64,000 bases of DNA, taken from the NCBI GenBank assembly GCA_016801845.1, contig CM028906.1, positions 11,680,501 to 11,744,500 of the forward strand. Direction: 5' to 3'. The position numbers and the translations under genes are program-made. Below are positions 55,101 to 61,138 of this stretch, piece after piece (within the stretch, counting starts at the first letter, position 1; each line of letters begins with the position of its first letter). The notes under the pieces are model-generated. The model did not search any database, had not been told where the DNA came from, and saw nothing but the letters and a program-made list of their open reading frames with translations. The stretch comes from Polydactylus sextarius. Its lineage: Eukaryota > Chordata > Actinopteri > Polynemidae.

Positions 55101-55810
55101 TAAGCAAGTAATGTCAATGTTAAGTTTGGCCCCTTCACTTGCATAATTGTAATGAGCAAAACGAGTTAAAGGTTAAGGTTTATAATACGAATACAAGAGT
55201 TTTTTTTTTTTTTTTTTTTTAAAGGTCACTGGTTCAGATAAACACTTAAATAATGAACGAGCTGTACCTGTAACACAAACACTGGTGATCCATCCAGCTC
55301 CTCTGTTACGCTGCCGTAATACTCGTTGACAGTGAACACCGGAGCCTCGTCATTCTTGTTCACCACGTTCACCGTCACTGTTGTGTAATCTTCCCACTTT
55401 CCGTCTGAAGCCAGGACATGAAGTTTGTACCTGAGCAAAAGTTTCAGCTTCATCAGGGGCCTTCACAATTTCGACAACAGTTTAAATCTAAATGGGTTTT
55501 GTAAGAAACATCTGTGTGTTCTTAATCCACAAAGGTATGATTTTAAGTACCAGAAGTGAAGTTTAAAACTGTAGGAAATATTGACCCAGACAAAGAACAG
55601 GGAATATAACACCATGTATTTCAGGTAAAATCCTTTGACAAGCATTTACCTTGTGGCTCAAAGGATTCTTCCCTGGAGTGTTTCCCTACCTTTTGTTCTG
55701 TTCATAGTCCAGAGTCTGAGCGATAAAGATCGTGCCCACTTCTGGTTCCACGTCAAATACCCCTCCTGTGTTCCCTGAAGTGATTTGGTAGCGCAGCTTA
55801 GCATTTCCAC
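4892..55810 (-). CDS. type III classical cadherin (neural-cadherin / Hz-cadherin-like), internal part, 11 exons
   Basis: This is a calcium-dependent cell-cell adhesion receptor of the CadN type. The eleven exons are listed separately; joined in phase they give 973 complete codons with no stop. Residues counted from the first complete codon: EC repeats end near 72 (NKNDEAPVF), 168 (DINDNAPVF), 290 (DVNDHAPRF), 407 (DYNDHAPVF) and 511 (DVNDNGPEF). The last EC runs to about 628 (DQNDHAHIA). The NC region is about 640-820, a cysteine-rich segment 823-880, an EGF-like domain about 878-911, and a LamG start from about 918. Phases alternate in the way expected of real exons, and all introns are GT-AG. 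The NC plus Cys/EGF/LamG order is the primitive classic cadherin module known from CadN and chicken Hz-cadherin, so a classic type III cadherin fits and FAT or CELSR does not. N-glycosylation sequons NLT, NQT, NGT and NKT are present. Signal peptide, membrane segment and cytoplasmic tail are off the window. The exact orthologue name is not certain. Confidence 0.93.
5958..6060 (+). repeat. possible SINE-like fragment
   Basis: AATTCAGTTCAATTTAATCC followed by GTTTTATTTCTATAACATCA is like a common teleost repeat beginning with CAATTCAATTTTATTTATATAG. Short and diverged. Confidence 0.4.
7461..7490. repeat. (CA)n microsatellite, interrupted
   Basis: CA run with GCGCGC and one CCC interruption. 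Confidence 0.85.
7775..8690 (+). mobile_element. Tc1-like relic with one recognisable end
   Basis: AGTCCCAAATTATTCATACC near 7783 resembles the terminal repeat of a Tc1-like family, and CAAAGTTATTCATAC recurs near 7942. A plus-strand block at about 8545-8630 reads NPNNTCPMVKCGG and then a decayed form of the VMVWGCF motif, as in the Tc1 transposase core. The matching right end was not found, so the element is probably truncated or badly decayed. An antisense open frame here (8317-8658) is a shadow. Confidence 0.5.
9813..9908 (+). repeat. dispersed teleost repeat, 3' half
   Basis: The text TGACATACTGGCAATCTGTC, then CAGCTGGGATTGGTTCCAAC, and GGATAAATGGTAT near the end, resembles the 3' half of a short repeat widespread in teleosts (consensus words GGCGACCTGTCCAGGG, AGCTGGGATAGGCTCCAG, GGATAAGCGG). 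The copy is diverged. The class (SINE or MITE) is not certain. Confidence 0.6.
10937..11210. repeat. pyrimidine-rich tract
   Basis: Roughly 270 bases on the plus strand dominated by C and T (for example CTTTCTTCTTTTCTACTTCT), without a simple repeat unit. Overlapping Phe/Ser/Leu-rich open frames on the plus strand result from it. No coding function is suggested. Confidence 0.8.
13049..13070. repeat. (TTAC)n microsatellite
   Basis: Five tandem TTAC units in the large intron. Confidence 0.85.
16600..17630 (+). pseudogene. LINE reverse transcriptase relic (L2/Rex1-like)
   Basis: Scattered plus-strand blocks in several frames resemble the reverse transcriptase and C-terminus of an L2/Rex1-type LINE. 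Examples are LPDELNNFYAR near 16645, QFAYKTRRFVGDPVSLCLNY around 17034-17095, SGKGSVSQFHFDF further on, FFLRQLKEN near 17385, and FTASRIIGCDYPSLVEKL ending at 17557. Frameshifts and stops separate the blocks, so this is an old decayed copy. The family name is by motif recall only. Confidence 0.7.
18559..18586. repeat. (AT)n microsatellite
   Basis: Fourteen AT units followed by a T run, preceded by GAATAT repeats. Confidence 0.95.
23257..23534 (-). CDS. cadherin exon 10 of window (cysteine-rich segment and start of EGF)
   Basis: 278 nt, residues 810-901. It reads LQSFLQVSVSQVRVDECPSS, then ECAGTGGCSNVL, VDCGTMSLVSVTVES, AECSCTGRE and PCAAYPRNPCFNGGVCVDTQ. The VDEC...C...GGC...C...CSC block is the cysteine-rich end of the NC region. 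NPCFNGGVC opens an EGF-like domain, with its last three cysteines in the next exon. Acceptor CTCTACGCAG at 23535; donor TACAG/GTGAGT at 23256. The exon ends two bases into an Arg codon. Confidence 0.95.
24067..24115. repeat. (AT)n microsatellite, long
   Basis: About 24 uninterrupted AT units, self-complementary and able to extrude as a cruciform. Confidence 0.97.
25899..25945. repeat. (TA)n(CA)n compound microsatellite
   Basis: About eight TA units run directly into about fifteen CA units. Confidence 0.95.
26771..26862 (+). repeat. possible dispersed repeat fragment
   Basis: CCGTAAAGCTGCAAATAACA followed by GCCCGGTGTTTATT resembles the start of a known fish interspersed repeat rich in GGTGTTTATT words. 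Weak evidence. Confidence 0.3.
31352..31480. repeat. possible Harbinger-type transposon end
   Basis: CCTCACTTATGAAACTTTAT followed by TACGTGCGTGCA and GTACGCATGCATGC words is like the end of a fish DNA transposon family with many TACG/GTACG words. The other end was not identified. Confidence 0.35.
31847..32070 (+). repeat. dispersed teleost repeat, 5' half
   Basis: CACGGTGGTTAGCACTGTTG, GTGGAGTTGGCATGTTCTCC, GTGTCTGTGTGGGTTTCCTC and GAATGGTTGT are words of a very common teleost short repeat. The 3' half of the same consensus appears at 9813-9908. The open frames here on both strands are by-products of the repeat. Confidence 0.7.
32212..32370 (+). repeat. second dispersed repeat fragment
   Basis: CTTGAGCAAGATACTGTCCC, TGATGGGTTAAATGCAGAGG and TTTCATTGTGTGC are words typical of another teleost short interspersed repeat. 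It sits directly after the previous repeat. Confidence 0.55.
32395..32555 (+). repeat. LINE 3' tail with ATTCT-type end
   Basis: TTTTAATCTCATTGAACATG, GTGACAATAAGAGGC and a terminal run of TTCTATTCTATTATATTCTA look like the 3' untranslated tail of an L2/Rex1-type LINE. Only the tail is present. Confidence 0.55.
34683..34912 (-). CDS. cadherin exon 9 of window (NC region, helical part)
   Basis: 230 nt, residues 734-809, ending in phase 0. It begins ITAKEFIELRGKQRSRYELL, continues VDFLSEMLSVPPDDVNIFSL, and later DVRFAVHGGQSF. The AEEFI-like start, the helix with SRYELLVDFLSEML and the PPDDVNIFSL segment are what I know of the NC domain of CadN-type cadherins. The acceptor TTTTTTCTCAG at 34913 is strong; the donor AAG/GTAAGC is at 34682. 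It is isolated between introns of 11.1 and 7.5 kb. Confidence 0.93.
35456..36171 (+). mobile_element. hAT-like non-autonomous relic with BED-finger fragment
   Basis: The outer ~80 bases on each side carry repeated ATCGGC and CATCGGCC-like words in inverted orientation, ending near TTGGTTGAGCTCTA at 36171. This is the look of a hAT family common in vertebrates. An internal open frame (35656-35802) encodes a BED-like zinc-finger start. The rest of the transposase is missing, so the element is an internally deleted copy. The target duplication was not resolved. Confidence 0.6.
35656..35802 (+). pseudogene. BED zinc finger fragment of hAT transposase
   Basis: The 48-codon frame begins MAEKTNPVWKYFSES and has KAECSIC as the first cysteine pair of a BED finger (W..YF then CxxC). 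The frame drifts into AT-rich sequence before the His pair and the dimerisation domain. It is a remnant, not a functional gene. Host ZBED genes also carry this domain, but the flanking inverted hAT-like ends favour a transposon. Confidence 0.6.
37322..37380. repeat. (TC)n(CA)n compound microsatellite
   Basis: A TC run of about eleven units passes into CA units with one AAA interruption. Confidence 0.95.
38174..38215. repeat. (TC)n(TA)n compound microsatellite
   Basis: About ten TC units followed by about ten TA units. Confidence 0.95.
41590..41620. repeat. perfect 13-bp hairpin
   Basis: AGTCTCAGCAGAA, a five-base loop (GTTAT), then TTCTGCTGAGACT. Confidence 0.95.
41819..41850. repeat. (AT)n microsatellite
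   Basis: Sixteen AT units followed by GTGTATA. Confidence 0.95.
41980..42125 (+). repeat. dispersed repeat fragment
   Basis: Words such as CTTTGACCCTTTTACCTCCA, CAAAATCTAATTAGCTCAAC, TTCTTGAGATAT and GGGATGGACAGACA recur in many teleost introns as one short repeat. Class not determined. Confidence 0.5.
42461..42645 (-). CDS. cadherin exon 8 of window (NC region, strand-rich part)
   Basis: 185 nt, residues 672-732. It reads YFILNKRTGFLIIKENAPPG, TYQFQVRVSDGIWPDAVSTV, then VHVRELRDEAIYNSGSLRLA. The fold looks EC-like (NKRTGFL, VRVSDG, VTVHV) but lacks a DxND linker, which suits the NC domain next to the last EC. The acceptor is CCCCCTCAG at 42646 after a good pyrimidine tract; the donor is GCAG/GTAAGA at 42460. 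The split first codon reads AG/T (Ser). Confidence 0.93.
45740..45773. repeat. perfect 15-bp hairpin
   Basis: ATTCTCCTCCTGAGG, a four-A loop, then its exact reverse complement. Lies in the intron before exon 7 on the coding strand's downstream side. Confidence 0.95.
46086..46119. repeat. (TA)n microsatellite
   Basis: Seventeen TA units about 75 bases downstream, in gene orientation, of cadherin exon 7. Confidence 0.95.
46194..46287 (-). CDS. cadherin exon 7 of window (start of NC region)
   Basis: 94 nt, residues 641-670 with split codons on both sides. It reads RMPTTVLGKVYSPDPDDWDN, then KTYVFEGHVP. The block TVLGKV, DPDDWDNKTY, FEG is the hallmark of the region following the last EC repeat in CadN-type cadherins. 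It is the strongest single clue to family membership in the window. DNKT makes an N-glycosylation sequon. Acceptor ATCAG at 46288; donor CCAAG/GTAAAT at 46193. The exon is very short and would be missed by length-filtered gene finding. Confidence 0.92.
46288..48407. other. intron between the last EC exon and the first NC exon
   Basis: 2.1 kb. A 28-nt near-perfect palindrome lies at 46332-46359, close to the acceptor of exon 7. The rest is AT-rich with no recognised elements. Confidence 0.75.
46332..46359. repeat. 28-nt near-perfect palindrome
   Basis: ACCTTTGTGCCAT, two-base centre, ATGGCACAAAGGT. It lies 45 bases upstream of cadherin exon 7 in gene orientation, near the branch-point region. 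Confidence 0.95.
48408..48738 (-). CDS. cadherin exon 6 of window (last EC repeat)
   Basis: 331 nt, residues 530-639 plus one base. It reads IVRLNQTSTLLRAVDQDSPE, then FHFSIPSEYRHSNDFYL, TFDRERQKEF, MSDSGHP, and closes with GDQNDHAHIAGEKKIFINSH. This is the membrane-proximal EC repeat. Its closing linker departs from DxNDNxP, as expected where the EC stack hands over to the NC region. NQT and NGT sequons are present. The acceptor is TTGTTTAG/ATAGTA; the alternative AG three bases on would place a stop at once, so 48738 is preferred. Donor AGAG/GTAAGG at 48407. Confidence 0.94.
48847..49290 (-). CDS. cadherin exon 5 of window (end of the fourth EC, whole fifth EC, start of the last EC)
   Basis: 444 nt, 148 codons, phase 0/0, residues 382-529. 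VEDLDFSSLLHCVVEVEDYN completes the fourth repeat, whose linker is DYNDHAPVF. The fifth repeat follows with LPEDIAVGTSVARLLASDSD, GLFTIDQSGVLSVARPLDRE, IATDHGVPPLSGS and DVNDNGPEF. The last repeat begins YSPVVFENVAGPQ. All canonical calcium motifs are present in the fifth repeat. The acceptor CTGTATCAG is at 49291 and the donor CAG/GTAGGC at 48846. A 108-bp intron separates it from exon 6, the shortest intron seen in this gene. Confidence 0.96.
49291..50740. other. intron holding a terminal-inverted-repeat element
   Basis: 1.45 kb. About half of it is a 714-bp element with 20-bp inverted ends (49622-50335). The remainder is unremarkable. Confidence 0.75.
49622..50335. mobile_element. 714-bp element with 20-bp terminal inverted repeats, family unknown
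   Basis: The left end AGGGTGTTTTAACACTTGGT (49622-49641) pairs with the right end 50316-50335 at 18 of 20 positions. Further in, both sides carry CTTTAAA words. It has no convincing open frame, so it looks like a non-autonomous DNA transposon (MITE-like). I could not identify a clear target duplication. Confidence 0.65.
50741..50932 (-). CDS. cadherin exon 4 of window (middle of the fourth EC repeat)
   Basis: 192 nt, 64 codons, phase 0/0, residues 318-381. It reads VLKLAAEDRDTGENAQLTFS, then the KKRLDYERHSE motif, ending RFNLTLK. It contains DRD, the GENA turn and LDYE, and an NLT N-glycosylation sequon. The donor is AAG/GTAAAA at 50740 and the acceptor is CTCAAAG/GT at 50933, with only a modest pyrimidine tract. 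It joins exons 3 and 5 without a frame break. Confidence 0.93.
50933..52267. other. intron, nothing recognised
   Basis: 1.3 kb of AT-rich sequence between cadherin exons 3 and 4 with short A and T runs. No coding or repeat content was recognised. Confidence 0.7.
52268..52936 (-). CDS. cadherin exon 3 of window (nearly two EC repeats)
   Basis: 669 nt, exactly 223 codons in phase 0/0, residues 95-317. It continues the second repeat (VTASDPDKDAD, then TLDREERAV, DINDNAPVF), carries a whole third repeat (DVAENSIVGTSV, TDLDDSAVGQNA, LDREQVES, EARDGG, DVNDHAPRF) and opens a fourth (RISENAELNAE). Calcium-binding motifs E/ENS, DxD, LDRE and DxND are all recognisable, so these repeats should be calcium-rigidified. 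It is the largest exon here. Acceptor TTGTAG at 52937; donor GAG/GTGGGT at 52267. The DG-rich loop (EARDGGGMTGTGT) is typical of EC repeats. Confidence 0.96.
52937..55267. other. intron between cadherin exons 2 and 3
   Basis: 2.3 kb. It holds a 27-bp exact tandem duplication (54091-54144) and a poly-T run at 55201-55220. No coding content was recognised. Confidence 0.75.
54091..54144. repeat. 27-bp exact tandem duplication
   Basis: Two adjacent identical copies (54091-54117 and 54118-54144) of a unit beginning AAAATAAGAAAAAAATTGCA. Confidence 0.97.
55268..55430 (-). CDS. cadherin exon 2 of window (end of one EC repeat, start of the next)
   Basis: 163 nt, residues 41-94 of the window fragment. 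It reads YKLHVLASDGKWEDYTTVTV, then NKNDEAPVF, which closes the EC repeat begun in the previous exon. The linker is a variant of the DxNDNxP calcium site (Asn at the first position, Glu after ND). The next repeat opens with YYGSVTEELDGSPVFVLQ. The one-base start completes the Arg codon split by the previous intron. The exon ends in phase 0 at CAG/GTACAG. A long poly-T run (poly-A on the coding strand) lies just downstream in the intron at 55201-55220. Confidence 0.92.
55690..55810 (-). CDS. cadherin exon 1 of window (EC repeat, middle part)
   Basis: 121 nt. It begins two bases into a codon and reads GNAKLRYQITSG, then VFDVEPEVGTIFIAQTLDYE, ending in NK plus two bases of an Arg codon. These are the central strands of an EC repeat, with the usual N-A-K-L-R-Y and LDYE (LDRE-type) motifs. 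The acceptor is CTGCAG at 55811-55816 (minus-strand reading) and the donor is G/GTAGGG at 55689. The starting phase requires a further upstream exon that ends one base into a codon; I did not find it. A 259-bp intron separates it from the next exon. Confidence 0.88.
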
Positions 55811-55943
55811 CTGCAGATCAGTAGAAGATGGAGATGAATCAGGAATGACAGTTTGTACAAATGAATCTTAGACAAAGCTCACAAAGCTGAGTATAATAAA
55901 CAAGTCTATAGTAAGTCTTGTTGGAGCTGCGGTGAAACAATCA

Positions 55944-55967
55944 ACAGGAGTTTGTAGAAACTCCTGT
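55944..55967. repeat. perfect 10-bp hairpin
   Basis: ACAGGAGTTT, GTAG loop, AAACTCCTGT, about 130 bases upstream of the first exon in gene orientation. Confidence 0.9.
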
Positions 55968-57659
55968 ACATTTGTTGAAAGAAAGAGCTTTGGTGAAAAC
56001 CTGATCCCCCATGAGTTGGAAATCTCCATCTAGTTCATTGCCGTCTGTTTCTGTCAGTCCCACAATCTCTCTCTGTTAACGGAGTATCAACCTGCTTTAG
56101 CTGGCTGGTTGGAAACAGATGTGGAGTCTTTGGTGTTATTTGATTTTTATCAGTCTTAAGACACCAGGAGTACACTTTAAAAAGAACATTACTGTACATG
56201 CTGCATTAGAATAGCCACTGCATGACAAGACAAATCTATAAAGAAGTTAAAGTTAGATATTTTACATCTATACATGGGACTGTATTTCAATTTGTGCTAT
56301 AGCTTAGGATTTATCAAACCATAACTACACTGAAACTCTATTCTGATTGGTGATCAGAACAAAAGTCATGGTGATATGACATCATATTCTTACTGATTCA
56401 CACAAATGCTCTAAAAGATCATTTCATTTTCATCTTATACATTTGTCCATCAGAGGTCAGTTTGTCTTAGAAAAAAAAACAACCAATACTGTATTATAAG
56501 AATATTTGAATTGAGCACAAGAGTAACATCTTGGAAAATGTATGATTTGAACTATATACTTCACGCAAAGTTTTTAGACTGAAATCATACTGAAAAAGTT
56601 TTTGAGTGATTTGTCTAAAACTGAAATGTTTCTTCCATACCAAAATTTTAGAATTAAAGACCAGTACATTATGAAATCACTCACTCACATAACATGAACT
56701 GAAAAGATCGGGTAATGTTGGCTTAAATATATCAGAAATACGTGATCCACATGCAGCTGATGAGGGGTCTGAACACTAATTACTGTTCACAGTATTTGTA
56801 ATTCATTCTTTTTGGTCATCAAAAGCTGATAATCATGGCAGTTAAATTATTTTCTGGGGTGTAAGATGGATTCAAAGCCATCAAAGTAGTGAATTGAAAG
56901 TTCAGTCTTCAGTCAGTAAGTCTTCAAGAGAAAAAAGGAAGAAAACTGAAAAATACACAAGACTAGGGCTATAAAATATTGAGAGCTGAGGATGAGATTA
57001 AACTGCAGAAAATCACCATAAGCATTCACAGTGGTTTCCTGCAAGAGTCTGTGTACTAACATTTGAAAACATTGTATTTATTGCTGTTTGGCTCTGTGCT
57101 TGGGCTTAGTTTTGTGTAGTTTCATTTCCATAGTTGTCTAAGAAACAGCATAGAGCTCTCTGGTGAATTAAAGATGAATAGTGTCAGTCTATCATAAACA
57201 TGCTGTTCTCTGGCTGTGTCAAAAAGTCCTGGACAGCCTCTGCTACACAGACAAGAATAAAACCTGTAAAATGTATTTAGCTCCACAACTTTTCATTGCA
57301 GCTACATTGGTAATGGCTAAAGTAGAAGTAGTAGCAGAAAGGGCAATGAAAGAATTCATATATTTCAATCAGGGCAAAATAGTCACATGCATTATCTCAA
57401 CACACTTTTCAGAGGATGGTCAAGGCCTCTCAATATTATCAAGACAGCCCCAACGGTGCCCAACATTAGAAATCACTTTGCAACAATGGGCCCAGGGTTG
57501 GTGGCTATATGCTTAACTAGTTGAGAGTAGAGATATGGGGAAGAGGAGGAAGAGAAGCCAGCAACAACAATATATACTGTTGCATTCAAACATAAGAGGG
57601 CTATATTTATGCAGAGTTAGGTATTTATATGTATTTCTGGCATACGGACTGGGGGCATT

Positions 57660-57683
57660 AAAAAAAAAAAAAAAAAAAAAAAA
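57660..57683. repeat. poly-A run
   Basis: Twenty-four A residues. No retroposed gene body was recognised upstream of it. Confidence 0.9.
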
Positions 57684-58673
57684 CAACGTTGTAGTAAAGT
57701 AAAATAAAAGTAGAAGTACCAGCCCATCCTGTTTCATGAAATCACTGTAACACAGCACTGACAACACGAGAGCACAAAGTAGGAGCAAGAAGAAGCTATA
57801 AACCTATGCTACAGCCATATTCAGCCCCTGAGGGGCCAAAGTGTTTATTAGGATGTAGCCGAACACCTCGACTTTCTGATAATTAATACGTGTGGGCCAT
57901 TTCAATGGGTAAAATGCCTGTTCTGTCTCCCAATAGTATTTAAAACTACAACAATGTTAAAACACAATAGAAATGCAGAAATCTTTTACTGAATAATTAA
58001 TACTCTAAGCAATCTAAAGTCAAACTGCTGTGAAGTCACGCCTCTCCTCATTTCCAAAGTTCTCGCTCTATACCTCACTTATTAATGGCTCCCTTCTCTT
58101 TTACTTTTATGCTTTGTCAAGCATTTTTAATAAAGTCTATTAGATGCTGATCAACACACTGTTCCCCCTCAATGCAATTACTGGTAAAGCCAAGGTCTGC
58201 ATCTCAATCACCATTGCATCCACCACCCCTCATGTTAATATGAAAGGCAAGAAAAGAAGAAACCTCTAAAGACGAGGTGAGATTCAAAGTTTATTAGCAA
58301 GATGAAAGTCAAAGGAGGAGATAGAACGCCCTAATCCACATCGTTTTGTACTGTCTCTGTTGGCACTTAAATGAGACGTTAGGGATATATGCAATTGCAT
58401 CTTTTCTTTTTCCCTCCCTCTTAGTCTTTGCTTTTTTCTAGTTTTCTCTATTGCTTAAGTATTTAGAAAACTGCTGAGACCCAAAGGACAAAAGAAACAG
58501 CTCAGGGAGTAATACAACAACTCGAATAAACAAACAAATGGAGAGAAAATGAAATGTTTTTTCCCCAAGTGTACCAATTTCAAAACTCTTTTCATCTCCC
58601 TAGGTACTGTGATTTACTGAAACCGGAGCATACAGACAGGAGAGCAGAGAGGAAAGGAGACACACACGCACAT

Positions 58674-58674
<1 letters not shown>

Positions 58675-58758
<84 letters not shown>
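58675..58758. repeat. (CA)n microsatellite, 84 bp pure
   Basis: Forty-two uninterrupted CA units, the longest simple repeat in the window, preceded by imperfect CACGCA text. Confidence 0.97.
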
Positions 58759-58761
<3 letters not shown>

Positions 58762-59989
58762 AGGGCTGGCAGATGTCACTAATAGCAAAGATATCAAACA
58801 TTTCATTCACTTTGTAAATGGAGTTTGTAGAGAGGTCTTTAATGCTCATTCCAATTCAACAGATGCTACAGCGGCTTGTGATAATATATATTCAAAGCAC
58901 GAAACTTCAATCACAATCGTGCGTCGATGACCTTCACCTTCTGGGAACTATGTGTTGTAATTACGAATATTCACATGTAGATAAGTACGTGATTAATCCA
59001 GTGACCAGCGAGAGGGAGGCAACACTGTCGCTATGCTGCTGGCATGGATTAAATGTTTTGTTGTGACATTTACATGGAAGAATACAGGAAATGGTCTTCA
59101 TACAACTAATACAGACAATCTCATACTTACCATTACTGATTCATAATCTTTTGCTGGACAGCTACAATAAGGCAAAATGCAGTCAATTTTAAACCGGTGT
59201 CATAATATAATAAATTACCTATAAACATTCATGCTGCTGTGCTAAATAATAAAGTTGCAGTGCTTACTTGTGTTAACAGCTCACAGTTGTTGTTATAATG
59301 TGTATTTTCCAGGTGAATGAGAATCAGGAATATTTACTGTGAAAACTAACAGCAGCAAAATTTGTCATTGTAAATGGAGCATCACAGAAATGCTGCTACA
59401 CACCTGCTCTCGACACAGTGAGACGAATGAAGCTGAACTGCATGGCCGAAACAACTGAAGTCACATTACGTACAAGCTATTTGGACTCGCAGTGTTTGTG
59501 GAGAGAAGATCATCAGCAGAAGGGGAAAAAGCTATCGAATGCAGTAATCACACCGTGTAATCTCAAATGACAATTGACACAAGGCATGAAGGGTTGCATT
59601 AAAAAAAAAAAAAAATAGATTACTCCAGGACTGCTATGTTTTACAGATCTATTTGGAAATCATTGCACCACTAAAAGCCTTTTCAGAATCAAACATTCAG
59701 GTATTATATGTGGATATTTTGAAATTCTAAGTCACCATTTGAAATCTGTCCTGTGTGGAAACACTGGCGAACATTCCTCCTCTTTGAAAAGGAATTTGAA
59801 AAGGAACAAACCTTTTTAAAAAGCTCAAATATTTTCAAAGACATATTGAGGATCTACTGGCGTATTCCTTTAAGGGCCTATGACTGACTGCAAGATACTG
59901 ACAGCAAGATATAACAAAGATTCATGATGAAGGATTTCATTAGCAGTATGTACAGGAAGATGGAATCACCTGCTAGGCATTGCTGCTGG

Positions 59990-61136
59990 TGATGTTCCCC
60001 CTGCGGCTGTTGGGGTACAGTACTTTCCCAAGCACTTGTCCTTCCTCCTCAGCTAGAGCTAAAAGCTCCCCTTCTCAGCCTCTTCTGCCAGCTCTTTGGT
60101 TGCCTTCTTTAGGTTTTCTCCAGTCACTCCTGCGTCCCTCAGAAGACATGTGGTTGACAGCCCTGGCTGACAGCCTCAGAATCCAACTTCCACTGAATAG
60201 ATGGTAGTCTTCCAGCCAGCCATCCGGCACTCAGCAGCCAGCTCTGAGTACTCTGATATTTTGTGCTTGTAGGCGGCCTCAATCCCCTCCTCCACTGGTA
60301 TTGTGAGCTCCATGAGTAGTATAGATTTTGCCTTGGTGGACCACGCCACTATGTCAGGGTGGAGAGATCTAGCAGTGACCTCAACTGCGAAACAGAGCTG
60401 TCTGTTAAGGTCGACTCATGTCCCACTCCTGGTCAGAGGAAAACAACTTGGGTGTTTGCAGGTCCCAGGTGGTCCAGCTTCCTTGTCAGTCCTGCAAACC
60501 GGCCTTGATCTTGTAGCGCTCTTCCTCCATTCACCTCCGCACCGCCATCTCCTTCCTCTCTTTGCAATTGGCCTTGGACCAGAACCGTGGCGCTTCTCCC
60601 CACCCTAGGCCTGTTCTTCCTGCCTGGACTCTGGCCACAGTCTGTTGATGTTGCAGATGACTGATGGCTTGGTCGACCTCTTGGGTGTTCCACTTCCAGG
60701 CCTGGTCATGTGGAAGAACTCCATGGCATAGTTGATCAGCTGGCGTGGGACTGATCTGTATGTGTTTGCAAGATTGAGCCAGACAACATGGAGGTCTGTC
60801 TTCTCCTGCTTGGCCTTCTGGATGTGGTTCCAGATCTCTGTAGTGCTCGACGCACCCTGGAAAGTCTGGGACTTACGCCCTCTGACAGTTGGTGTCTATG
60901 CAGCCGTTCTAAAGGAGGTACATAAATGGTCATCCTTTAGGCCAGCACGGAGAAGATTTTTCCTTCTACATTCAGCAGGGCGATGTTTCTGAACTGACTG
61001 ATGTATTTGGAATTTGCTTCCTTGCAGATGAAGACTGTTACCACTCTTTGCCATTCAGATGGAATGAGTTGCTTTTTCCAGGCAGCTCTCACAAAGTACC
61101 ATAGCAACTCTAGCACTGTAGGGCAATTGTTATATG
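59990..61136 (-). pseudogene. LINE relic, 3' part: reverse transcriptase fragments and restriction-like endonuclease
   Basis: A non-LTR retrotransposon polyprotein would copy its RNA into nicked target DNA. The minus-strand blocks, in order, are CPTVLELLWYFVRAAWKKQL, IPSEWQRVVTVF, QFRNIALLNVEGKIF, then QKAKQEKTDLHVVWLNLANT and YRSVPRQLINYAMEFFHM. Reading then jumps to KWNTQEVDQAISHLQH and GRTGLGWGEAPRFWSKANCK, and on to VDLNRQLCF, LHPDIVAW, MELTIPVEEG, EYSELAAECRMAGWKTTIYS and LKKATKELAEEAEKGSF. The PD...E pattern suggests a restriction-like endonuclease, as in R2/NeSL/HERO-type elements. The palm catalytic region (Asp-Asp box) is missing through an internal deletion, and stops and frameshifts occur. 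Confidence 0.85.
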
Positions 61137-61138
61137 TA

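Larger units (their letters stand above)
55811..59970. other. upstream intron (or more 5' sequence), nothing coding recognised
   Basis: The phase of the first exon requires another exon further upstream, but no EC-like peptide was found on the minus strand here. Contents seen are a perfect 10-bp hairpin (55944-55967), a poly-A run (57660-57683) and an 84-bp CA array (58675-58758). Confidence 0.65.

Noticed and set aside
4892..55810. FAT-type or CELSR-type cadherin identity
   Set aside because: EC plus EGF plus LamG also occur in FAT and CELSR, but the NC block (DDWDNKTY, VDEC..GGC) and the GYAWFPP LamG start are of the CadN type.
57181..57516. 111-codon plus-strand open frame
   Set aside because: No recognisable motif, no splice or promoter context, and composition like surrounding intron.
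58554..58849. Open frames over the 84-bp CA array
   Set aside because: Pure simple-repeat translation on both strands.
60303..60992. Plus-strand open frames of 86-101 codons
   Set aside because: Antisense to the LINE relic, whose motifs are clear on the minus strand.
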